DNA from: Tulasnella sp. 424
Taxonomy: Eukaryota > Basidiomycota > Agaricomycetes > Cantharellales > Tulasnellaceae
Direction of reading: 5' to 3'
DNA: 17,594 nt
NCBI GenBank assembly: GCA_019633425.1
Contig: WSUB01000353.1
Location: 1 to 17,594, forward strand
Made by a program: the position numbers and the translations under genes. Below, in pieces: positions 9,411 through 17,594 of the stretch (position 1 is its first letter; the number at the start of each line of letters is the position of its first letter). Below the pieces are notes generated by a model. The model searched no databases, had not been told where the DNA came from, and was given only the letters and a program-made list of their open reading frames with translations.

Positions 9411-9790
9411 GACAACAACACCGAAGCACGTCCATTCAGAAGTGAAAGTTTACCGATCGCGAGGGCAAGAAACAATACCAAATCAAAAAAAGAGGTGATA
9501 GAACGACAAGCACGTGCGAAGACGTAAAGAACATCGGGGAAACAGTAGCATGCAACAGAGGGCATATGTGCAACACTTTGAATGAGACGTAGAAAAGCGA
9601 TACTGTCAACCATACGTCGACGACAACACCAAAGCACGTGCATTTGGCAGCGAAAGGGTACTAGGAGCGAGAAACATCGATATCGTGAGCTCCAAGGAGA
9701 GTGAATAGGACGACAGACGCTCGTGAAGATGATTAGGGAATAAGGGGGCAATAGCAACCCGCAAACAGAGGTCCTATTCGCAGCGCCGAA
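9411..9790. repeat. 3'-flank dispersed repeat, two tandem copies after KT2
   Basis: Two degenerate units have heads at 9416 (ACAACACCGAAGCACG) and 9624 (ACAACACCAAAGCACG), about 208 bp apart. The KT1 3' flank has one unit. Each unit contains a CACGT core at its head. The unit was presumably tandemly duplicated, or one lost, after the segmental duplication. Confidence 0.4.
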
Positions 9791-9936
9791 CATAGTATTA
9801 AAGTCTGAGGAAACGTCCGGAAAATCTGCGTCAGCTCCAGAAGCACAGCCTTAGTGTGTTGCCACACGGATAAAACACCCTACCTGATCACAAATCAACT
9901 GGCGGTTACGACTCGAATGGACCTGCCAGTACTCAA

Positions 9937-12900
9937 TCACATTGACTGTTCCCTGATACGAAGGAGTTCCCAAATTGCTGCACAAGTCACGCTCATCGGC
10001 TGGCCCATTTGCGTGTAAATTCGGCGAGCTGCCACACAGGCCTCCCCCGCAGCGGCGAACCTGCTTTGTAGAACATATACTCCCACTAGTCCATTCAGGG
10101 CCTTCGCTTCACCCTTCTTGTCAACGATCTTAGCATACGCGACGCGCGCTGCAGCAAAGCACTTCTCTGCCTCGTCACGTCGATGCTGGCAGCTATATAA
10201 CACCCCAAGGCTGAACACCTCGGTAGCTTCACCACGAATATCGCCTATTCTGGAGAATATGGCTTGAGCAATGCGATAACATTCCTCTGCTTGGTTGTAC
10301 ATCCTCCGTGCGCGGTGGAAGTCGCCGATCCGATTCAAGGTATTGGTGATGCTGATCCATATGGCAAGGGCTTCGCTGACAGCCTCCTCTGCATCGGAGT
10401 ATCGGCCCTGAGAGTGATAGTCTCTCCCAAGGGCTGGTAGCGTTCTGGCTTTGCTGTCGCCCGTATCAGCCGGACGATAAGAAGCAGCTGCTTGGCGGCA
10501 GGACGCCTCCTCCGCAGCGTCGTATCTGTTTTGGTGAATATCTAGGATTGCGAGGCTCTGTAATGCGTTCCCTACACCGAGGCTGTGTCCGATGCGAGAG
10601 TAGATCTTGTGAGCGTCGCGGAGAGTGTTCTTAGCCTCGGCATTCCTCCGCTGATCGAGGTAGGTATTCCCCAAAACGATCAACGCGTTCGCGAGACCCA
10701 GGTTGTGCCCCATGTGGGAGTGGATCTCGCGCGCCTGAATGGAAGCTTTCTCCGCCTCTTGATACCTTGACTGAACGCGGTAGATCTCTCCCAGGCCAAT
10801 CAACGCGTTCGCCGCCCCCGGCTCGTTCCCGATGCGAGAGTAGATCTCATGCGCCTCTATTAAAGCCTTCTCCGCCTCTCGATTCCTCGACTGTGCGCGA
10901 TAGGTATTCCCCAAACCGTTCAACGCATTTGCCGCACCCTGGTCGTGACCGATGCGAGAGTGGATCTCGTGGGCCTCCATCAAAGCCTTCTCCGCCTCTC
11001 GGTTCCTCGATTGTAGGACATAGGTATTCCCAAGACTTTCCAACGCGTTCGCCGCACCCAGGTCGTTCCCGATGCGAGAGTGGATCTCGCGAGCTTCCGT
11101 GAAAGCCTCCTCCGCCTCTCGGTTCTTTGACTGAGCGCGATAAGTATTCCCCAGATCGTGCAACGCGTTCGCCGCACCCAGATCATTCCCGAGCCGAGAG
11201 CGAATCTCGTGCGCCTCCTTGAAAGCCTTCTCCGCCTCTCGGATCCTCGACTGTGTAAGGTAAATCATGCCCAGGTCGGCCAACGCATTCGCGGCACCCC
11301 GCTCATCTCCAATTCGAGAGTAGATCTCGTGTGCCTTCACGAAGGCCTTCTCGGCCCCTCCGTTCCTCGACTGAGCGCGGTAGATCCCCCCCAGGCCGGC
11401 TAACGCGTTTGCGGCACCCAGCTCATTTCCGATGCGAGAGTAGGTCTCAAGCGCCTCCACGAAAGCCTTCTTGGCCTCTTCATTTCTGGACTGGGCACGG
11501 TAGATCTTGCCCAGGCTGCGCAGTGCATTTGCGAGACCCAGCTGATTTCCGATGCGGGAATGAATCTCGCGTGCCTCCATAACAGCGCTCTCCGCTTCTC
11601 CATTCCTCGATTGAGTACGATAGTTCTCTCCTAGGTGGAGCAAAGATTCCGCCGCGGCCATGTCGTTCCCGATGCCCGAGTAGATCTCTTGTGCCTCCAC
11701 AAAAGCCTTTTCCGCTTCGTCGTATCTCGACTGAGCGCGGTAGATTGGTCCCAGACCGGACAACGCGTTCGCGGCACCTAGGTTGTTCCCGATACGAGAG
11801 TGGATTTCGTGCGCCTCCCTGAAAGCCTTCTCTGCTTCTCGTTTCCTCGACTGCGTGCTATAGGTAGCCCCCAACCCGTTCAACGCGATCGCCACACCCA
11901 GGTCGTTCCCGATGCGAGAGAAGATGCTGTGGGCCTCTTTGAGTGCGTTCTCTGCCTCGGGATTCCTCGATTGGGCACAATAGGTCTTCCCCAGACCAAC
12001 CAAAGAGCCCGCCGCATCGCTGTCATTCCCAAAGCGACAGTAGATCTCGTGCGCCTCCTTGAATACTTTTTCCGCCTCTCGATACCTCGACTGTGCGCAG
12101 AAAGTATCCCCTAGACCGTGCAACGCGGTCGCCGCACCCAGGTCGTTCCCGGTGCGACAGTGGATCTCGTGGGCCTCCATAAAAGCCTTCTCCGCCTCCC
12201 GATCTCTCGACTGTAGACGGTACATCTCTCCCAGACCGTCCAATGCGTTCGCTGCACCCGGGTCGTTCCCGATGCCAGAGTAGATCTCGTGCGCCTCTAT
12301 GAAGGCCTTCTCCGCCTCTCGGTTCCTCGACTGTGTGCGATAGGTATTCCCCAGACCCTGCAACGCGTTCGCCGCTCCCAAATCGCTCCCGACGCGAGAG
12401 TGGATCTTATGCGCCTCGGTGAAAGCCTTCTCCGCATCTCGATCTCTCGACTGTGCACGGTAGATCTCTCCCAGACTGTCCAACGCGTTCGCCGCACCGG
12501 GATCGTTCCCGATGCGAGAGTGGATCTCGTGCGCCTCCATTACAGCTTTCTCCGCCTCTTGGTACCTTGACTGTGTTCGGTAAATCCCTCCCAGACCGTT
12601 CAACGCGTGTGCCCTACCTGGGTCGCTCCCGATGCGAGAATGGATCTCGTGCGCCTCTATGAAAGCCTTCTCCGCCTCTCGATACCTTGAATGAACGTGG
12701 TAGATCCCTCCTAGGCCGATCAACGCGTTCGCCGCACCCACATCATTCCCAATGCGAGAGTGGATCTCGTGCGCCTCCACAAGAGACTTCTCCGCCTCTC
12801 GGTACCTCGACTGTGCGTGGTAATTCTTTCCCAGACCGTTCAACGCGTTTGCCGCACCTATGCCGTTCCCGATACGAGAGTAGATCTCGTGCGCCTCCAT

Positions 12901-14916
12901 GAAAGTCGTCTCCGCCTCTCGGTACCGCGACTGTAAGTAGTAAACGCCTCCCAGACCGTTCAACGCGTTCGCTACACCCATGTCGTGACCGATGCGAGAA
13001 TGGATCTCGTACGCCTCCATGAAAGCCTTCTCCGCCTCCCGCTTTCTCGACTGTGAGCCATAGCTAATCCCCAAGCAGTCCAACGCGGTTGCTGCACCGA
13101 GGTCCCTCCCGATCCGAGAGTAGATCTCGTGCGCCTCCATGAAAGCCTTCTCCGCCTCTCGATACCTCGACTGTGCCCAGTAAACCCCTCCCAGACTGAG
13201 CAATGCGTTTGCTGCACCCAGGTCGTTCCCAATGCGAGACTGGATCTCATGTGATTCCCTCAACACGTCTATCGCCTCTCTATTCCTCGATTGAGCACGA
13301 TAGGTCTCTCCAATCCCATACAGCGCGTTTGCTTTCGCCCAATCGTCCTTCGCTTGAGTTGCAACCTCGATGGCCGACTGGTAGTACGACCCGGCGACTG
13401 CCCAATTATCTTGATGCCGATACATCGTCCCTAATTGGTATAATAGCACTACTGATCGTACCTTCGCACCGCCAGATCGATCGGCCGAAGGTGTCGAGGA
13501 TGGCTGGTTTGCGGCTCAGTTAGCAATCGGTGATCTAGTCCACCAACAAGGTAAGTACGCACCATGAAGCGAAGCTTTCGTTGAAACGCGGAAGCATCTA
13601 TCCTCTTCACTGGATTCGACATCCAACAGTCCGTTATTAAACTGCACAAGCTGATAACCTGCGATAAGTCAACGTCCTGCCGGATTGCTGGCAGTTTTCC
13701 CTTTATAACCGTCGATATAACCACGCTGTCGAATCTGAGTTCTTCGAACGGGATTTTACCGGTGAAGATCTGGAGTGTGGGCCGTATAGGTAAGCAAAAG
13801 GCGGTGAAGATCCTCGAGCTCATAGCATTCTTACTTCCCAGCAGATCCAGCCCAGTGCCCACATATCACTGCGTAAATCCTGCGTCCCGGGCCCCTCGCG
13901 CAGCACCTCAGGGGCTGTCCACCGCAAGGAATACCCGGCTCCCGTTAAAGTAAGCTCCAAGGTGGATTTTTCGAATTTGATTTTGGGAGATACCAATTCT
14001 TGAACGACGTCGTCGATATTAATTTGGCTTGGTGGCTCCTGGTCACGGTCCTCCGTGGTTGCGTCGACGCTTCCTTTAGTCCGAGCCGATCCAAAATCCG
14101 TGATGACTGCGCGGTACGAGGAATTGACTAAGATGTTCAACTGAGACACTGGTCGATGAGCGCACGGCATCTCTAACCACTGTTTGACGGACTCACAGAC
14201 TTAAGATCGCCGTGGCAGATCGGAGGTTGTCTTGTGTGCAAGTACTCCACCCCATCGACTACATCCTGAATCTAAGTCGGCGATTCGTTCTTAACAGTCA
14301 ACAACAATGGCACGCACGACACATGCTCACCAAAGATACACGTTCAGGGATGTCCCACTCGCCGGACGCTAGAAACTCTCGAACGTTTCCGTTCGGCTCC
14401 CAAGGCAAAACGATCCAGGCGTCGCCCTTCTCCATGTCCTCAACAAACCCGAAGAACTCGATAATGTTGGGGTGGGAAAGGCTCGCTATTATACTGAGCT
14501 CGTTGACGAAAGCCTGGTAGGGGAAATTAGAACTCGCGGGGAAAACGTGTGAAGACGACCATACATTAAGAAACTTGGCCGACGCCTCGGTATCCTCACG
14601 ATTCCATTCATACTTCTTTATCGCCAATTTCCTTTCAAAGAACCATTTCAGGAAATCTTCAGGGATCCATGTCGGGATTTTTTCAGGAGGAATCGTAGTT
14701 CCAACGAAGATCGTCCCTTGCCCGCCTTTTGCACATGGGTTGGAGTTTGCTATTTTGATTGTAGTGGGGTCAATTCGGGGCCAAGGTGCTCCGTCAAGAA
14801 TCTCTCGCTTAACGTTTCCACGTCAGTGCGTACGTCCGCTTTCGCGGGTGGGGAGGACTTACAGCCTTGCGCTGGCTTTGAGGTCTCGTGGGCTCGTGTA
14901 GGACGCTGTCCGCCAT
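9937..14916 (-). CDS. KT2: protein kinase-TPR array fusion, 7 exons, 1544 aa
   Basis: Seen: exons 14863-14916, 14565-14807, 14331-14513, 14197-14271, 13835-14140, 13563-13769, 9937-13503. Exons 1-6 have exactly the lengths of KT1's, and the introns (51-65 nt) are in the same places. Intron 6 has a textbook CTAAC branch site. An in-frame TAG lies nine bases before the ATG. The catalytic residues are the same as in KT1: K82, E104, H180-G-D182, N187, D200-F-G and A261-P-E. The kinase part differs from KT1 at about 42 of 356 residues, 19 of them in exon 5, mostly in the long activation segment. Residues 377-1531 form 29 TPR units: most are 40 aa, unit 25 is 41 aa, and unit 26 is cut to 34 aa by a 46-codon loss relative to KT1. 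The tail is 13 aa. Intron 2 is 51 nt with no stop, so an unspliced form would stay in frame. No signal peptide is seen. Open frames over 1544 codons argue for a functional gene. Partners and targets cannot be told from sequence. Confidence 0.85.
9979..13443 (-). repeat. KT2 TPR-coding tandem array, 29 units of ~120 bp
   Basis: This is the same 40-codon unit as in KT1, with a core of 23 uniform units (2-24, at 10564-13323) against 19 in KT1. Units 15-24 align in order with KT1 units 12-20 (shared idiosyncrasies include EAQEIYS-x-IGNDMAAA, then LxHLGE, and LESLGNTY). Units 2-14 do not line up one to one, so gain and loss took place in the half nearest the kinase. Unit 26 lacks its last helix part and the following unit, compared with KT1. 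Confidence 0.93.
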
Positions 14917-15086
14917 GTCGAGCTAAGCTGTATATGCTGGAAGGTAGTCAGGGGGAGAGCGGTATAGACGGTTACGGGGCAAGGCTTTGTGATGAAGAGA
15001 GACGAGAGGGGAGGCGTTCTCGAGAATTAGATCCAAGGTCAGTGGTTTCTTCCACTATTTAAGAGTCAAGAACGCATCGTCTAAAT

Positions 15087-15168
15087 CTTCGATCAGGTAT
15101 GTGTACATTTCGCCAATATCCCTATCGATCGGCCTCGCTAAAACTCGACCATGTGTACGAAGTTGCGC
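15087..15168 (-). promoter_or_regulatory. Conserved 82-bp block upstream of KT2
   Basis: Counterpart of the block before KT1, 171 bases from the KT2 ATG. In this copy an ATG within 15170-15181 opens a small minus-strand frame of about 40 codons across the block, ending at the TAG in CTTAAATAG near 15057. KT1 lacks that ATG, so a conserved upstream ORF is not supported; the DNA conservation itself is clear. Confidence 0.45.
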
Positions 15169-15282
15169 ACCTAGGGCCATGGGCTCTCCACGCCCTCGCT
15201 CTGCAACCACTTCCTACATCTGTAGATCTGGGCGGTCCACAGCAGAACGAATGGGGGTGATCTTGGACAGCCAGTTGAGGGC

Positions 15283-15317
15283 TTTTTTTTTTGAAGCGGG
15301 GTAGGTAGGGAGGGAGG
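15283..15317 (-). promoter_or_regulatory. Poly(dA:dT) tract plus GTAGG-rich stretch, KT2 5' flank
   Basis: Ten T at 15283-15292 are followed by a G-rich tract with GTAGG/GAGGG units. It is the equivalent of 6027-6060 in the other duplicate. The T-run lengths differ (10 against 13), as expected for a slippery homopolymer. Confidence 0.4.
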
Positions 15318-15365
15318 GGACGTCCGTGGGGTGCGGGTGGCGTAAGACGAGCATTCTGCGTTTGG

Positions 15366-15680
15366 CTAGTATGCGTGCTCTGCTTTGTTCGGCTTGACTC
15401 CTCTCACGGCGCAACTTGAGTTAGAGTCCAGATTTATGCACATCGTGTGACTGTTACCGTCTATAACTAAAGTCTCGATCCATTCCAATCCTTGTAAGCT
15501 ACCCTCAATGATCGAGGAGTTTTCTCCGAATACTGCTCGCGACATCTTACCGGTACCAGGGGCTCGCCGGATCCAATATAGCTTCAATTCCGAACACACG
15601 ACGGATAATCCCCCTGCATCGATCAAACAGGCATCTCTGCAACCGATACTCGCTGGACTGAGATAGTGTTCTGGTAGCAC
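15366..15680 (-). pseudogene. Homologue of the small upstream frame, next to KT2
   Basis: The C-terminal half (INLDSNSSCAVRGVKPNKAEHAY, then TAG) matches the end of the candidate at 6225-6516. Further upstream SEYRLQRCL also matches, but in a different frame from the C-terminal half, and there are about 70 extra bases between. A GTAAGATG donor near 15551 followed by an AG about 52 nt on could restore the frame. Otherwise this is a decayed copy. Function unknown; it could also be conserved non-coding DNA. Confidence 0.25.
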
Positions 15681-15689
15681 TGGACCACC

Positions 15690-17045
15690 GTTTTCCGTGA
15701 ATGGCGATATACCGGATCAGTCACACAGCCTCTCTCGTGAGCTGACGGCCTGGCTAGCCAGATTGGGTTGCGGGCCTCGTGGCTGTTCGAGGGTCACCCG
15801 ACGCCTCCATCCAGACAGCTGCTTGGAAAATAACTTAAGGGAACACTAATGAAGAAGAGATAAAAACTCTCTGGGTATTTTTGAAACGCACTACAGACCT
15901 GATTGTCGAGTAGGAACTTGTAGTTGCTCCTTCAAACGCCCCCTGGGACTTCCATAGCAGTCCGGTCACGTACATCCGGCTATTACTTTCATTGTTGTGG
16001 TATGAAATTTTGCCCCTGCAAACATACTCGTGAATACTATCTGCGCAGTCGACAAGAAGGAAACGCGACGGAAAGCATGGGAGCAACACGAAAGCAACAC
16101 CAGCACCTTGTGTGCATACGCCATGCCATCCGTCCATGGATTCACGAGCTTGGAAGATACAAGTAAAAGTGGGAAATAGGAGTGTAATCTCCACGCTAGG
16201 ATGGTTCCCTCAGTACCCAGAGTATATGGACCTGATCAAAGATCTTGTCTAGAGACTTTGAAAGCGTGTTGTGGGGAATTAGACACCACGGGCTCTGCAT
16301 CGCATTCGTAAGAATAGGTTATGTTATTGGCCTTGCTCTGCCCTTACTAATACCCAGAGGAATTAGGGACGAAATTTCACAGAGTCAGAAGGAGGCGTGC
16401 TCTTTTAGAGGAGTTGTGCCGAGCCGAAAGTCGAGGGACCCACGTTGCAAGTCCAATTGTCCCCAAATAGACAGGTCTCACGTGTATATCGATTCAACGA
16501 CAGCCTATCGCCTGATTTGAAGACCAAAACAACTGTGCTGACGGAGCGCATCGGTCTTTCAGGCTCACGAGATGCGCTAGACTTGCACTGGAAGTGGACG
16601 TTATATATGTAATCGACCCAGACACGCACCACCGCGGCAAACCCAAAATACTACACAGGGGAAAAGTGAGGATCATCCGGCATTATTCGTAGCTCTGGGC
16701 ATTATCAGTAGTCCAAGTATCATAGTGAGCTTGATACACGAGTTAGCGTTCCCTACTGAGAGAAGATGAAAAGGCACTTCCGAGTCTTCCGGAGCACGTG
16801 ACTTCATTAATCGAATAAACAGGGTGCCGCCAGGTTTGCTGATCGCTGGAAGCTGGCGATGCAAGAGTTGGCGAAAGAATTACAACAAGGGTCGTGCATT
16901 TGCATCACGTTCAGTCAACTTCAATGACCAAGTCTCAATCACAACAAGATGCCCTGGGTCAGGCCTGTTTTAGCCCAAGTTGAAACACGGTACCTCAGGT
17001 TCACAGCGGCAAGTGGGATTCAGATGAGATGTCACGGCCACGTAT
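15690..17045. other. Stretch without a supportable gene
   Basis: Only short frames without motifs occur on either strand (for example 119 codons at 16194-15835 minus). A TTATATAT motif sits at about 16600-16608. This is beyond the right end of detectable homology to the KT1 flank. Confidence 0.5.
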
Positions 17046-17243
17046 TTACAGGAAAAGCTCTTGAGGCGCCTTGCTGTGCGTTACAAGGCTCCGGCGGCGG
17101 TGCGCGGGCCGTTGGGTAGCGAAGGGAGTGGACCGCGGCCGATGAGGGGGGCCGACGGTGACCTCGAAGGATTCTTGCCCTGACGGCGGTGACGTCATCC
17201 ACTTCTCTAATGCAAAGTCGGTGAATTGATTGTCCTCGGCCAT
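17046..17243 (-). CDS. Doubtful short frame, 65 aa
   Basis: The ATG is followed by an acidic-neutral start (MAEDNQFTDFALEKWM) and then an Arg/Pro-rich tail. It is more GC-rich than its surroundings. It would be divergently arranged with the frame starting at 17323, with 79 bases between. It may be a first exon of a minus-strand gene, but there is no convincing donor and no family is recognised. Confidence 0.2.
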   Translation of the reverse strand: MAEDNQFTDFALEKWMTSPPSGQESFEVTVGPPHRPRSTPFATQRPAHRRRSLVTHSKAPQELFL

Positions 17244-17322
17244 ATTTGCAGATTCAATTGCGGGTATTCAGAATCCGAAGCTCGTATCAATGTTATCTGT
17301 TCTCTGGACCCTCAGTTGGGAC

Positions 17323-17594
17323 ATGTCATCGTGTCCCATTCATGCTCATGACGCCGTCCACACGGAGACGACCACCAAAGAAGGGTCTGCCCCCCTCCAG
17401 CCACAGGGCGACCAACATCCACCAACAACCAGTCCTTTCCCTGGCATACGAATTCGTTACGTGGACTGGGATGAAAGTCTAGCCCTCAAGAACGACGAGA
17501 GTCACAACAGACGGGACTGCGAGAACTCCCGGTTGAGGGAGTTCTTCGGCTCGCGGACCCTAAGGGGGATGCGTGGGGACCGCAAGATGCGGTC
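17323..17594 (+). CDS. Partial 5' end of an unrecognised gene, runs off the window
   Basis: From the ATG at 17323 the frame stays open for 90 codons to the window edge. It reads MSSCPIHAHDAVHTE, then a Pro/Gln/Thr-rich low-complexity stretch, then a charged part with RIRYVDWDESLALKN and repeated Arg (RGMRGDRKMR). No domain is seen, and nothing in the visible part suggests a relation to KT1 or KT2. The open length in a GC-rich region is only moderate evidence. Confidence 0.35.
   Translation, partial: MSSCPIHAHDAVHTETTTKEGSAPLQPQGDQHPPTTSPFPGIRIRYVDWDESLALKNDESHNRRDCENSRLREFFGSRTLRGMRGDRKMR

Noticed and set aside
1043..13443. Regular 120-bp periodicity as a CRISPR or satellite array
   Set aside because: There is no repeat/spacer alternation, the organism is eukaryotic, and the period is fully explained by 40-codon TPR units with amino-acid level conservation.
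1..17594. tRNA, rRNA, transposase or LTR signatures
   Set aside because: I looked for tRNA T-loop-like motifs, reverse-transcriptase or DDE motifs and long terminal repeats and found none I could defend by eye.

Overview
The window looks like a piece of a basidiomycete genome, most likely Agaricomycetes. It has short introns (51-75 nt) with GT..AG ends and CTAAC/CTGAC-type branch sites, moderate GC, T-rich 3' flanks, and a kinase family whose catalytic-loop and activation-segment wording (HGDLKS, WICWE, FGSAR) I associate with lineage-expanded TKL-like kinases of Cantharellales such as Tulasnella or Rhizoctonia. The taxon is an inference from memory, not a search result.

Two large paralogous genes on the minus strand dominate the window: KT1 (971-5637, 7 exons, 1439 aa) and KT2 (9937-14916, 7 exons, 1544 aa). 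Each encodes a protein kinase domain (residues about 30-356, split over exons 1-6) fused to a long array of 40-residue tetratricopeptide repeats in one giant last exon. KT1 has 26 units. KT2 has 29 units, one of them shortened. I rebuilt the exon structure by hand. All six introns sit at the same places in both copies, all junctions keep frame, and exons 1-6 have identical lengths. The kinase parts differ at about 42 of 356 residues. The TPR arrays differ by four core units.

The genes are two members of a tandem segmental duplication with a start-to-start distance of 9279 bp. Homology continues beyond the genes on both sides: about 178-340 and 662-6450 match about 7762-7915 and 9405-15675. 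The 5' flanks share an 82-bp block with only two mismatches, a poly(T) tract and a short conserved reading frame. KT1's flank has a 107-bp insertion containing a perfect hairpin. The 3' flank of KT2 has a degenerate ~208-bp repeat present twice (once after KT1). KT2's 3' spacer also has a ~1.5 kb insert carrying a decayed response-regulator receiver fragment on the plus strand.

The main idea is that the two kinase-TPR proteins resemble a repeat-based recognition receptor fused to a signalling kinase. The repeats are near-identical in scaffold positions. They vary mostly at helix-A positions that, by standard TPR numbering, line the ligand-binding concave groove. The kinase is of the non-RD type (HGD instead of HRD). 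Copy number of the 120-bp unit is evidently unstable. This parallels fungal NLR-like proteins with highly conserved internal repeats, but with a kinase in place of a NACHT/NB-ARC domain. The function is not shown by the sequence.

The rest (1-177, 341-660, 6900-7760, 8721-9400, 15690-17045) holds no gene I can support. A partial plus-strand reading frame starts at 17323 and runs off the right edge.
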